NCBI RefSeq assembly: GCF_010119245.1
Contig: NZ_WNKG01000002.1
Span: 620,001 to 684,000 of the forward strand
Direction of reading: 5' to 3'
DNA length: 64,000 nt
Source: Cyclobacterium salsum
GTDB taxonomy: Bacteria; Bacteroidota; Bacteroidia; Cytophagales; Cyclobacteriaceae
Position 1 is the stretch's first letter; the number at the start of each line of letters is the position of its first letter. The position numbers and the translations under genes are program-made. Positions 1-7,969 of the stretch are shown one piece after another. The notes beneath the pieces were generated by a model. That model did no database searches. It was not told the origin of the DNA and worked only from the letters and a program-made list of their open reading frames with translations.

Positions 1-2
1 AA

Positions 3-1574
3 AAGGTACTTAGCAAGCAAGCTGGAGGAACGAAGGTGGAACGCTGGCTGCAAGTTCGATATGCAGGAACATTGGAAAGGGTGTTGAAATTTCCCAAGAC
101 AGTAATTGGCTTGACCGTTGGAGCATTTATTATCAGTTTGATTCTATGGACGCAATTAGGTCGTAGTTTTTTGCCTGAGTTCAATGAAGGTTCATTGGTA
201 ATCAGTGCTGTAGGTGTGCCTGGTATGTCCTTGGAAGAGAGCAATAAAAACGGTAAACTGATCGAACAGCTACTTTTAGAAATGCCTGAGGTAGAAGTAG
301 TCACTCGCAGAACCGGACGTGCCGAACTGGATGAACATGCACAGGGCGTGAATGCGGCTGAAATAGATGTACCCTTTTCCCTTGATGGAAAATCCAAAGA
401 GCAATTCTTTGAAGAAGTGAGGACTAAACTCAGTGTGGTTCCTGGTGTGAATATCACTTTGGGTCAACCTATTGCTCACCGTATTGATCACATGCTTTCG
501 GGCACACGTGCCAATATTGCCATTAAAATATTTGGGGACGACCTGCAGCAACTGTTTGAGTTGGGCAAAGGTGTGGAAACCAATATCAAGTCTATTGAAG
601 GGATTGCAGATGTGGCAGTAGATCAACAGGTAGAAGTGCCGCAAATCCGTATCACTCCCAAACGACAGATGTTGGCCGCTTATGGGATTACCGTTGGTGA
701 TTTGATGGAGCAGGTGGATGTGGCCTTTTCCGGAGAAAAGGCAGGAGAAATCTACGAAGGGCAACAGTATTTTGACCTGATAGTCCGCTTTCAAAAAGAG
801 TCGAGAAATAGTATGGAAGCCCTACAGTCAGCTCTGATCGCTTTGCCGAATGGAGGTGAAATCACTTTAGATCAATTGGCAGTAGTAAGCTCTGTTAGTT
901 CTCCTAATACCATTTCACGAGAGAATGTAAAGCGAAAGATTGTGGTAGCAGCCAATGTAAAAGGCCGTGATTTGCGTGGGGTAGTCAATGAAATTCAACA
1001 AATTATTGGGTCGAATATTGACTTACCCGAGGGCTATCGAGTGGAGTATGGCGGTCAATTTGAAAGTGAAGCGAAAGCTTCTCAATTGCTGCTCATTACT
1101 GCGGTTCTGGCTATTCTCATCATTTTCCTTTTGCTCTACTATGAGTTTCAGGATGCCAAGCTTTCTTTCATTGTCTTGATCAACCTGCCATTAGCGCTGA
1201 TTGGTGGGATTTTGATTGTGTACTTCACTTCCGGTATCATCAGCATCGCGGCTACCATTGGTTTTATCAGTTTGTTTGGTATTGCTACCCGAAATGGTAT
1301 TCTCTTGGTCTCTCGTTATGAAGATTTGAGGAATGAAGGAATGCAAGGTTTTGAATTGCTTAAAACAGGAGCATTGGACAGGTTAAACCCGATTCTCATG
1401 ACTGCTTTCACTACTGGGCTTGCCTTGATTCCGCTTGCATTGAAAGGAGGCGAACCGGGCAATGAAATTCAAAGTCCAATGGCGGTTGTGATTTTGGGTG
1501 GTTTGCTTTCTGCAACTTTGCTTAATCTGGTGGTGATTCCGTGTGTGTATGAGCTGGTGACGAATCGTAAGTAA
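3..1574 (+). CDS. CusA/CzcA-type heavy-metal efflux RND permease, 5'-truncated by window edge
   Basis: C-terminal half of a tripartite-pump inner-membrane permease that exports metal ions using proton motive force. The reading frame is open from base 3, so the gene starts upstream of the window. A GTG at position 36 is only an internal codon. About 523 residues are visible against roughly 1,030-1,400 for the family. The visible part holds a membrane helix near residues 35-55, a periplasmic porter domain, and the last helix bundle (from about residue 360), with the conserved stretches GIATRNGILLVSRYEDLR and GGLLSATLLNLVVIP. Known family: HME-type RND (CusA/CzcA). The metal cannot be decided from this half. 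No partner gene is visible, so the membrane-fusion and outer-membrane subunits, if present, lie upstream. Confidence 0.9.
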   Translation, partial: KVLSKQAGGTKVERWLQVRYAGTLERVLKFPKTVIGLTVGAFIISLILWTQLGRSFLPEFNEGSLVISAVGVPGMSLEESNKNGKLIEQLLLEMPEVEVVTRRTGRAELDEHAQGVNAAEIDVPFSLDGKSKEQFFEEVRTKLSVVPGVNITLGQPIAHRIDHMLSGTRANIAIKIFGDDLQQLFELGKGVETNIKSIEGIADVAVDQQVEVPQIRITPKRQMLAAYGITVGDLMEQVDVAFSGEKAGEIYEGQQYFDLIVRFQKESRNSMEALQSALIALPNGGEITLDQLAVVSSVSSPNTISRENVKRKIVVAANVKGRDLRGVVNEIQQIIGSNIDLPEGYRVEYGGQFESEAKASQLLLITAVLAILIIFLLLYYEFQDAKLSFIVLINLPLALIGGILIVYFTSGIISIAATIGFISLFGIATRNGILLVSRYEDLRNEGMQGFELLKTGALDRLNPILMTAFTTGLALIPLALKGGEPGNEIQSPMAVVILGGLLSATLLNLVVIPCVYELVTNRK

Positions 1575-1632
1575 TTTGAACGTTTAAAAGTCAAGTATTT
1601 GTTAGGGAGTTTCGGAAGGTTGCATTTTAGTT

Positions 1633-2089
1633 AGGAAGCCTAGTGTCCCTAAGCTAGGGGTACACCTAACACATAAACAACTCCTGGCCAGGAGCCGTTG
1701 TCTGCTGTTCAAAAACAAGAGCAAATGGACTCCCTCGCAAATCTGGAAAGCCGAGTTGCTTTTCCGTTATTACCCTTCATTAAAGCAGGCTTATGCCCTG
1801 GCCCAAGGCCTGGGACATATCTATTCACACTATTAAAGACAAAGGAGTAGCCTATATGAAGCTAGCCAAATGGTATTATAAGATCGAAAAGGCCGGGTTC
1901 AAAAGCTTCAACACCGTTTCCAGGTCCGTCCAGCAACACTACCAGACTATTCTCAACTATTTTGAAAAAAGGAGCACCAATGCTTCAGCTGAGTCCTTTA
2001 ATGCTAAAATCAAAGCTTTTAGAAGTCAATTCAGAGGGGTAAGAAATGTAGCTTTCTTCTTATATCGACTATCTAAAATCTATGCTTGA
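1633..2089 (+). pseudogene. ISAon1/ISL3-like transposase remnant, frameshifted
   Basis: Only the last ~150 residues of a DDE transposase remain. The first part reads in one frame (LTHKQLLARSR...KWTPSQ...LLFRYYPSLKQAYAL) and runs into a stop at 1834. The rest continues in the +1 frame from about 1829 (KLAKWYYKIEKAGFKSFNT...RSTNASAESFNAKIKAFRSQFRGVRN) and stops at 2089. These C-terminal motifs are typical of ISAon1-like elements in Bacteroidota. The N-terminal two thirds with the first catalytic acidic residues, and any terminal inverted repeats, are not seen. It is therefore a dead fragment. It lies between the metal-efflux gene and the tRNA-Asp repeat array, as expected for an integration hot spot. 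Confidence 0.8.
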
Positions 2090-2254
2090 ATTACCAATCT
2101 CATGAAATCGAGCATGATGGAGGCGACACACAGAGGGATGATTATAAAGCATGCGAGATTCCATATGGCCGCTTAAAGACAATTATAAACATATGAAATA
2201 TTGCTTGATCCACAATCTATCCAGCTGAGATTGGTTTAGGAAAGGGTTTAAACC

Positions 2255-2282
2255 AAAAAAGCCCGGTAAACCCCAGGCTTTT
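2255..2282 (-). terminator. Duplicated tRNA-Asp terminator, copy in left unit 1
   Basis: On the minus strand the sequence forms the stem AAGCC-GGG / CCC-GGCTT followed by a run of T. It differs by one base from the copy that follows the real tRNA. Confidence 0.6.
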
Positions 2283-2394
2283 AAGCGGAATGGACAGCCT
2301 GTCCCGTATTTACGGGAGGACTCGAACCCGCGACCTTCCCGACGCGTCGGGACAATCTACCCAGCTGAAATTGGTTTAGGAAAGGGTTTAAACC

Positions 2395-2422
2395 AAAAAA
2401 GCCCGGGAAACCCCAGGCTTTT
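2395..2422 (-). terminator. Duplicated tRNA-Asp terminator, copy in left unit 2
   Basis: Identical in sequence to the terminator that follows the intact tRNA-Asp gene. It ends the second defective 3'-half tRNA copy. Confidence 0.6.
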
Positions 2423-2534
2423 AAGCGGAATGGACAGCCTGTCCCGTATTTACGGGAGGACTCGAACCCGCGACCTTCCCGACGCGTCGGGACAATCTAC
2501 CCAGCTGAAATTGGTTTAGGAAAGGGTTTAAACC

Positions 2535-2562
2535 AAAAAAGCCCGGGAAACCCCAGGCTTTT
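2535..2562 (-). terminator. Intrinsic terminator of tRNA-Asp
   Basis: Lies 3 bp past the tRNA 3' end on the minus strand. The stem is AAGCCTGGG with CCCGGGCTT, then six T. It is the ancestral copy of the two duplicated terminators further downstream. Confidence 0.75.
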
Positions 2563-2565
2563 AAG

Positions 2566-2639
2566 CGGAATGGACGGGACTCGAACCCGCGACCTCCTGC
2601 GTGACAGGCAGGCATTCTAACCAGCTGAACTACCACTCC
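2566..2639 (-). tRNA. tRNA-Asp (anticodon GTC)
   Basis: A 74-nt canonical class I tRNA without encoded CCA. The acceptor GGAGTGG pairs with CCATTCC (one G-T wobble) and the discriminator is G. The D arm is GTTCAGCTGGTTAGAAT. The anticodon arm is CCTGC-CTGTCAC-GCAGG with anticodon GTC, and the T arm is GCGGG-TTCGAGT-CCCGT. It is the only copy in the surrounding array that can fold as a complete tRNA. A terminator follows directly. Confidence 0.95.
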
Positions 2640-2640
2640 A

Positions 2641-3196
2641 ATATTTTTACTTTATAATTCGAACCAGCGACCTTCCCGACGAGTCGGGACATTCTAACCA
2701 GCTGAACTATATCAATCTTTCACGAAATCGTATGAGCAGCCTTTAGTCCCGATGCTAATCGGGATGAACTACCACTCCAATATTTTTACTTTATAATTCG
2801 AACCCGCAACCTTCCCGACGAGTCGGGACATTCTAACCAGCTGAACTATATCAATTTTTTACGAAATCACCTGAGCAGCCTCTAGTCCCGATGCTAATTG
2901 GGATGAACTACCACTCCAATATTTTTATCTTCTAATCCGAACCCGCGACCTTCCCGACGAGTCGGGACATTCTAACCAGCTGAACTTTACCAATCTTTTA
3001 CGAACTCGTCTGAGCAGCCTTTAGTCCCGATGCTAATCGGGATGAACTACCACTCCAATATTTTTATCTTCTAATCCGAACCAGCGACCTTCCCGACGAG
3101 TCGGGACATGCTAACCAGCTGAATTACATCATTCTATTACGAAATCATTCGAGCAGCCTTTAGTACCTATGTCAATCAGTATGGGCCACCATTTCT
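2641..3196 (-). repeat. Right tandem array: four 139-bp units of tRNA-Asp-derived fragments
   Basis: The marker ccactcca recurs at 2633 (real tRNA), 2772, 2911 and 3050, and a decayed form appears near 3189, giving a strict 139-bp period. On the minus strand each unit has two tRNA pieces. One is the 5' end GGAGTGGTAGTTCA, broken by the palindrome TCCCGATTAGCATCGGGA. The other is D arm to T arm (TTCAGCTGGTTAGAATG ... AGGTCGCGGGTTCGA), with the anticodon arm replaced by TCCCGACTCGTCGGGA. The 3' acceptor strand is absent; an AT-rich spacer (TAAAAATATT) precedes the next unit. Units diverge with distance from the intact tRNA, and the outermost is most decayed. No protein is encoded. Confidence 0.85.
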
Positions 3197-3547
3197 ATAT
3201 TATTTCAATGAACAAGTACAATATTTTTTCTTGTTTCAATTTTTCTTCTCTTTTGAAGTGATGCAAAGGTAGGAGAATGTTTTTTTTCACACAAGAGCAG
3301 GAAGAAAAAAAAATCCAGGATAGTTTTATTGGTTTCATTCTCAATGAGATTGATTTAAGTAATGGTCTAAAATCTACTCCTTAAATTTTGAATGGATTGA
3401 AAAAAAATGCCTATTGAATACCGGTACCAAGCCGTTTGAACTTAATTGTGAACCTTCAATACCCAGTTTTGGGTTTGGAAATCTTCATAAATTAAAGTTT
3501 ATAGTTACCTTTCTAATTGTTACTTGCTGTTTTGGTAAATCATCCGG
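3197..3547. other. AT-rich intergenic region upstream of the VIT-family gene
   Basis: About 350 bp between the last decayed repeat and the transporter gene. It contains no convincing ORF or RNA gene. It presumably holds the promoter of the downstream gene, but no clear Bacteroidota promoter pair was found. Confidence 0.4.
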
Positions 3548-4279
3548 ATGAAAATGAAAGAATCAGAATTACACCAGGAAATACCTTTTTTTAAGAACCT
3601 ACAGGAATATTTGCGAGAATTTGTCTACGGCGGAATTGACGGTGCCGTCACTACCTTTGCAGTGGTAGCGGGTGCCGTCGGGGCCAACCTGGACCCCATG
3701 GTTATCATTATTCTTGGGTTCGCCAACCTGTTTGCGGATGGACTTTCCATGTCCATTGGAGCCTATCTATCTTCCAAGTCTGAAAAGGAAAACTATGATA
3801 AACACAAAAATATAGAATACTGGGAGGTGGATAATTTACCCAAAAAGGAGCGGGAGGAAATCGAAGAAATCTACCAGGAAAAAGGTTTTGAGGGTGAATT
3901 GCTTCAGAAGGTGGTGGATGTCATCGTCTCTGATAGGGATCGATGGGTTAATGAAATGATGAAAGACGAACTCAACATGATGGAAGAAACCAAAAGTCCG
4001 TTTAAAATTGGCTTGGCTACGTTGATTTCGTTTATTTTGATCGGATTTATTCCCCTAACCGTATACGTGTGGGATTATTTTTTTACCACCGCCTTCAACG
4101 TGTTTTTCTGGACTTGCCTACTCACCGGAATGGCCTTTTTATTTGTAGGTGCCCTGAAAAGTTGGGTAAACCAAACGGGACTTTTTAGAAGTGTTATCGA
4201 AACACTTGCATTGGGGTTCGTGGCGGCTTTGGTAGCCTATTATGTGGGGGATTTACTGGAAGCATTTCTTCTAAAATAA
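3548..4279 (+). CDS. VIT1/CCC1-family Fe2+/Mn2+ transporter
   Basis: A 243-residue inner-membrane protein of the vacuolar iron transporter family, which moves ferrous iron or manganese out of the cytosol. The N-terminal signature [21 protein letters not shown] (about residues 23-43) and the second helix motif [20 protein letters not shown] are diagnostic. A charged cytosolic domain rich in Glu (residues ~90-150, likely metal-binding) separates them from three C-terminal helices. Five helices in total match the family. A second ATG lies two codons downstream of the chosen one. The gene stands alone with long intergenic regions on both sides. Confidence 0.9.
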   Translation: MKMKESELHQEIPFFKNLQEYLREFVYGGIDGAVTTFAVVAGAVGANLDPMVIIILGFANLFADGLSMSIGAYLSSKSEKENYDKHKNIEYWEVDNLPKKEREEIEEIYQEKGFEGELLQKVVDVIVSDRDRWVNEMMKDELNMMEETKSPFKIGLATLISFILIGFIPLTVYVWDYFFTTAFNVFFWTCLLTGMAFLFVGALKSWVNQTGLFRSVIETLALGFVAALVAYYVGDLLEAFLLK

Positions 4280-4883
4280 AAAAAGGAGCCGATGGTTCTC
4301 AAAGACTCCTGGTATGGGTTTATAGTAACTGACTACAGCTATATTATCTGGCAAATTGCCCTACTGAGTAAGTATTAAAATACTAATAATTCTTTAAACT
4401 TAACAAATTCAAACCGAAGGACAAGGGGTAAGCGTACTTATCTGTAGTAAAAAAGTGAAAAAGATATTTTATTTTGATAATTGACTGATGACAGAATAAA
4501 AATTTACTTTTCAGGTGTGCAAAACCTCTTTTTAAGTGTAATTTATACAATTAAAAAGAATCTTTTGGCTTACCATTGATTGCTTATTGATCTCTTTTAG
4601 AATAGGTAAATGCCTTATTCGGCTTATGAAATAACGGTTGCTATTATTTCGCTCGTACTATTCCTCAGGAAAATATTGCACGTTTTATAGTTACTATGTG
4701 CTAACAACATTTATTCAGCAAATCCTTTGGTATTTCCCTTTAAAATGATTAAAATAAATTTGAAATTTCTCTGAACTGCTGCAAATAGTTGGCTTTGTTT
4801 AAGTCATTCTGAAGAAAGCGACCATTGGTGGACCTTTTAGTGAAGTTTATTAACAAATACCATTAAACCTAAAATAGAAACCT
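4280..4883. other. Intergenic region upstream of susC-like gene
   Basis: About 600 AT-rich bases with no convincing gene. A perfect -7 element TAAATTTG occurs at 4755-4762, but the nearest upstream TTTG (4726-4729) is 25 bp away, slightly beyond the usual 17-23 bp. The promoter assignment is therefore weak. It would leave a leader of over 100 nt before the SusC-like gene. Confidence 0.35.
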
Positions 4884-7800
4884 ATGAAAAACCTAGTCAA
4901 ATTGGAGTGGAAGAGGATGCCGTTTTGGTCTCTTTCAGCCAAAGTAGGGACGATTGTAATGTTGTGTTTTATCAGCAACACCCTAATTGCCCAGCAACGT
5001 ACGGTCACTGGGACCGTCACCTCTGCTGATACGGGAGAAACCCTTCCGGGAGTGAACATTCTCGTTAAAGGAAGCTCGGTAGGAACGGCTACCGATATTG
5101 ACGGAAATTACAGCATTCAGGTGCCCTCGGCCGATGCGGTATTATCGTTTTCTTTTATCGGGTTTGAAGTGAAAGAGGTTCGCGTTGGAAATAATAGCAC
5201 CATTGATACGGCATTGGAGCCGGAAATGTCTGCGCTCTCTGAAGTCGTGGTGGTGGGTTATGGTACTCAGGAGAGGGCCAAAGTTACCGGTGCGATTTCT
5301 TCTGTGAGTAGTGAACAGATTCGTGCGCTTCCGGTTCCTAACCTGGCTTCAGCCATTCAGGGCAGGGCCGCAGGTGTAAGTGTAACGAATGCCGGTGCTC
5401 CGGGAACCAGCCCCATCGTTCGAGTAAGAGGAATAGGTACCGTAGGCAACAACGACCCTCTTTATGTCATCGATGGTGTACCGGCAGGAGGTTTGAACCA
5501 GATAAATCCCGCCGATATCGAATCGATCGAAGTGCTTAAAGACGCGTCCGCTGCAGCCATTTATGGGTCCAGAGCTGCCAATGGAGTCGTCCTGGTGACG
5601 ACAAAGAAGGGAGCGCAGGGAGCACCAAAAGTGTCCGTAGATTCCTATTTCGGAACGCAAACTGCCTGGAAGCAACTGGATTTGCTCAACAGAGAGCAGT
5701 ACCTTGATTTTGGAAGTGATTTGCTGCTCAATGGAGGAGAGCCCATCCCGCAGCGGTTCGGCGATCTTGGAGAATTTGCCAATGTGGACACCGACTGGCA
5801 ATCCGAAATGTTCCGATCGGCTCCCATTCAGGATCACAACGTGGCCATCAGAGGAGGAACAGAAAGCGTGCTGTACAATGTTTCTGTCGGGTACTTTAAA
5901 CAAGAAGGAATCATGCGGGGAACGGGCTTTGAAAGGGTGTCTTTCAGAAGCAATACCGACTTTAAAATCAATGACCGGATCAGTATCGGTCAGACGCTTA
6001 CCCTCGCCTACTCCGATCGGGACAATGAACCCTTTTCAGGAGGGAGGAGTCAAATAGAACATATCGTCAAACAAGTACCGTACATACCGGTTCGTGATGC
6101 CAGCCGCTTGGGCGGGTTTCGCTCCCCGGACCGGGTAGATGGATCAGATCCTGAAAATCCCGTTCTAAATGCCGAATTGAGGACCAACAGACAACAGGAT
6201 TTTAAAATTTTAGGAACGGGATACATCGATGTGGATATTTACGATGGACTATCCTACAAATTTTTGGTGGGGCTGGATATCGGCCTGGGAACCCAGGATC
6301 AATATACCCCCAGATTTGATGCAGGGGATTTTAATTTTCAGCCTTTTGCATCCATTCAGCAAAACCGGTCCACTTTCGTTTCGCCGCTGATAAGTAACCA
6401 GCTTTCTTACAATAAGACTTTTGGAGATCATACCATAGATGCGCTAGCCGTATTGGAGCAGCAAACCTTTAAGCAGACCGGGCTTCAGGGATTAGGACAA
6501 AACGAGTTGACCAATGATGTTCGGGTCTTGCAGGGGGTGCAAAATCAAACCACCAGCAGTAACGAGACGGAATATGCATTGATCAGCTACGTAGGACGGA
6601 TAAATTATGATTATGCCCAAAAATACCTGATCAGTGCTTCGGTGCGAAGAGATGGTGGATCCAGATTTGGTCCGGCAAATAAATGGGGAACGTTTCCGTC
6701 CCTTTCATTGGGCTGGAGAATAAGTGAAGAGACGTTTATGCAGGCCGTTCCAGCGATAAGCGATCTGAAATTGAGAGCGAGTTATGGAGAAACGGGTAAT
6801 GACCGCATCGGTGATTATGTATATCAGGGAACCATCAATAGTAACTTCTTTTATAATTTTAATGGTGCCCTTCAGGGAGGAAGTGCTATCTCCTCATTGG
6901 CCAATGCCGATTTGAGATGGGAGACTACCATTATGCGAAATATTGGTTTGGATCTGGGACTGTTTAATGATCGGTTCAGCCTTTCCGCTGAATGGTTTGA
7001 CAACACAACAGAAGGAATGATCCTGGGCGTACCCATTCCTCCATCCCTTGGCTACGACGGTGCGCCGGTGGCAAATGTAGGGAATGTATCCAACAAAGGG
7101 CTTGAATTTACGGCTGGTTATCGGAAGTATTCCGGAGCATTTCAATTTTCTCTGGATGGGAATATTGGGTTTGTCAATAATGAATTAACCTCTCTGGGAA
7201 CAGGTAACACTATCTTTGGACCCGGATTTCAGGGAGATCAAATGACGTTCACTGAAGAAGGAGAACCGATTGCCTATTTTTACGGCTGGCAGACGGATGG
7301 CATTTTTCAGGAAGGAGACGATACCAGTATGCAGTCCAATGCTTCTCCCGGCGATATCCGATTCGTAGATGTCAATGGAGACGGAACCATTTCCGATGCG
7401 GATAGAACCTTTCTGGGCCATTACTTACCTGACTTTACCTATGGACTAAATGCTTCCGCAAACTATAAAAATTTCGATTTGAACATCTTCATGCAGGGAG
7501 TTCAGGGAAATGAAATATTCAATCTGCTGCGTTTCCATACGGAAGGAATGACCCGGTTATTTAATGCAGGAACGCAGGTATTGGACCGATGGACTCCGGA
7601 AATGCCAAATACCGATATTCCCCGGGCGGTTTCGGGAGATCCCAACCGAAATGCACGTGCCAGCTCCAGATGGATAGAGGATGGATCTTATTTCAGAATC
7701 AAAAACCTGTCGCTGGGATACACCATTCCCGCCGGAGCATTGGAGTCCTTTAGCAGAGGCTCGATATCATCCATTAGGGTATACCTATCAAGCCAGAATT

Positions 7801-7943
7801 TACTTACGCTGACCGATTATTCGGGGTATGACCCCGAAATAGCCGTTCGGACCGGGGTCGATTCCACCTTGGGAACCGGTATTGATTACGGTCAGTTCCC
7901 AGCTGCGCGCACCCTTATGGCAGGATTACAACTTACCTTTTAA
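4884..7943 (+). CDS. SusC/RagA-type TonB-linked outer-membrane transporter
   Basis: A 1,019-residue outer-membrane protein that imports an oligomeric nutrient, probably a glycan, together with its SusD partner. It has an N-terminal signal peptide (cleavage around residue 37, ...TLIAQQ), then a carboxypeptidase-D-like regulatory domain (GTVTSADTGETLPGVNILVKG). The SusC hallmark SALSEVVVVGYGTQ follows, then a plug domain (DPLYVIDGVPAGGLNQINPADIESIEVLKDASAAAIYGS read in segments) and a 22-strand-type barrel ending in the aromatic LQLTF. Length and order fit the family. The SusD gene follows after 26 bp, so the two form an operon. No glycan-degrading enzyme is adjacent, so the substrate cannot be named. 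Confidence 0.95.
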   Translation: MKNLVKLEWKRMPFWSLSAKVGTIVMLCFISNTLIAQQRTVTGTVTSADTGETLPGVNILVKGSSVGTATDIDGNYSIQVPSADAVLSFSFIGFEVKEVRVGNNSTIDTALEPEMSALSEVVVVGYGTQERAKVTGAISSVSSEQIRALPVPNLASAIQGRAAGVSVTNAGAPGTSPIVRVRGIGTVGNNDPLYVIDGVPAGGLNQINPADIESIEVLKDASAAAIYGSRAANGVVLVTTKKGAQGAPKVSVDSYFGTQTAWKQLDLLNREQYLDFGSDLLLNGGEPIPQRFGDLGEFANVDTDWQSEMFRSAPIQDHNVAIRGGTESVLYNVSVGYFKQEGIMRGTGFERVSFRSNTDFKINDRISIGQTLTLAYSDRDNEPFSGGRSQIEHIVKQVPYIPVRDASRLGGFRSPDRVDGSDPENPVLNAELRTNRQQDFKILGTGYIDVDIYDGLSYKFLVGLDIGLGTQDQYTPRFDAGDFNFQPFASIQQNRSTFVSPLISNQLSYNKTFGDHTIDALAVLEQQTFKQTGLQGLGQNELTNDVRVLQGVQNQTTSSNETEYALISYVGRINYDYAQKYLISASVRRDGGSRFGPANKWGTFPSLSLGWRISEETFMQAVPAISDLKLRASYGETGNDRIGDYVYQGTINSNFFYNFNGALQGGSAISSLANADLRWETTIMRNIGLDLGLFNDRFSLSAEWFDNTTEGMILGVPIPPSLGYDGAPVANVGNVSNKGLEFTAGYRKYSGAFQFSLDGNIGFVNNELTSLGTGNTIFGPGFQGDQMTFTEEGEPIAYFYGWQTDGIFQEGDDTSMQSNASPGDIRFVDVNGDGTISDADRTFLGHYLPDFTYGLNASANYKNFDLNIFMQGVQGNEIFNLLRFHTEGMTRLFNAGTQVLDRWTPEMPNTDIPRAVSGDPNRNARASSRWIEDGSYFRIKNLSLGYTIPAGALESFSRGSISSIRVYLSSQNLLTLTDYSGYDPEIAVRTGVDSTLGTGIDYGQFPAARTLMAGLQLTF

Positions 7944-7969
7944 AAATCCGGAAGAAAAGATACAAACCT

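Larger units (their letters stand above)
2221..2500 (-). repeat. Left tandem array: two 140-bp units carrying the 3' half of tRNA-Asp plus its terminator
   Basis: Near-identical units start at 2221 and 2361, and a third begins at 2501 and runs into the intact tRNA-Asp, so the period is exactly 140 bp. Read on the minus strand, each unit contains a tRNA-Asp copy from the D-loop (CAGCTGG) through the T arm (GCGGGTTCGAGTCC) to the acceptor end (CCATTCCGC), followed by the same GC-rich terminator as the real tRNA. The 5' acceptor strand is missing. The anticodon arm is replaced by the palindrome TCCCGACGCGTCGGGA, and the T arm is interrupted by a second palindrome, TCCCGTAAATACGGGA. These cannot fold as functional tRNAs. 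They could be remnants of attachment sites or of unequal recombination. Confidence 0.85.

Noticed and set aside
2421-2636. 71-residue minus-strand ORF across the tRNA-Asp region
   Set aside because: It is a translation of the tRNA gene and its repeats; no independent protein evidence.
2221-3196. CRISPR array
   Set aside because: Periodic repeats, but units are 139-140 bp with nearly identical content throughout, no short repeats with unique spacers, and no cas genes.
5349-5903. 184-residue minus-strand ORF inside the SusC-like gene
   Set aside because: Shadow of a strongly supported gene on the other strand; same reasoning applied to the long antisense ORFs in pckA, SusD, gyrB and the Gfo/Idh/MocA genes.
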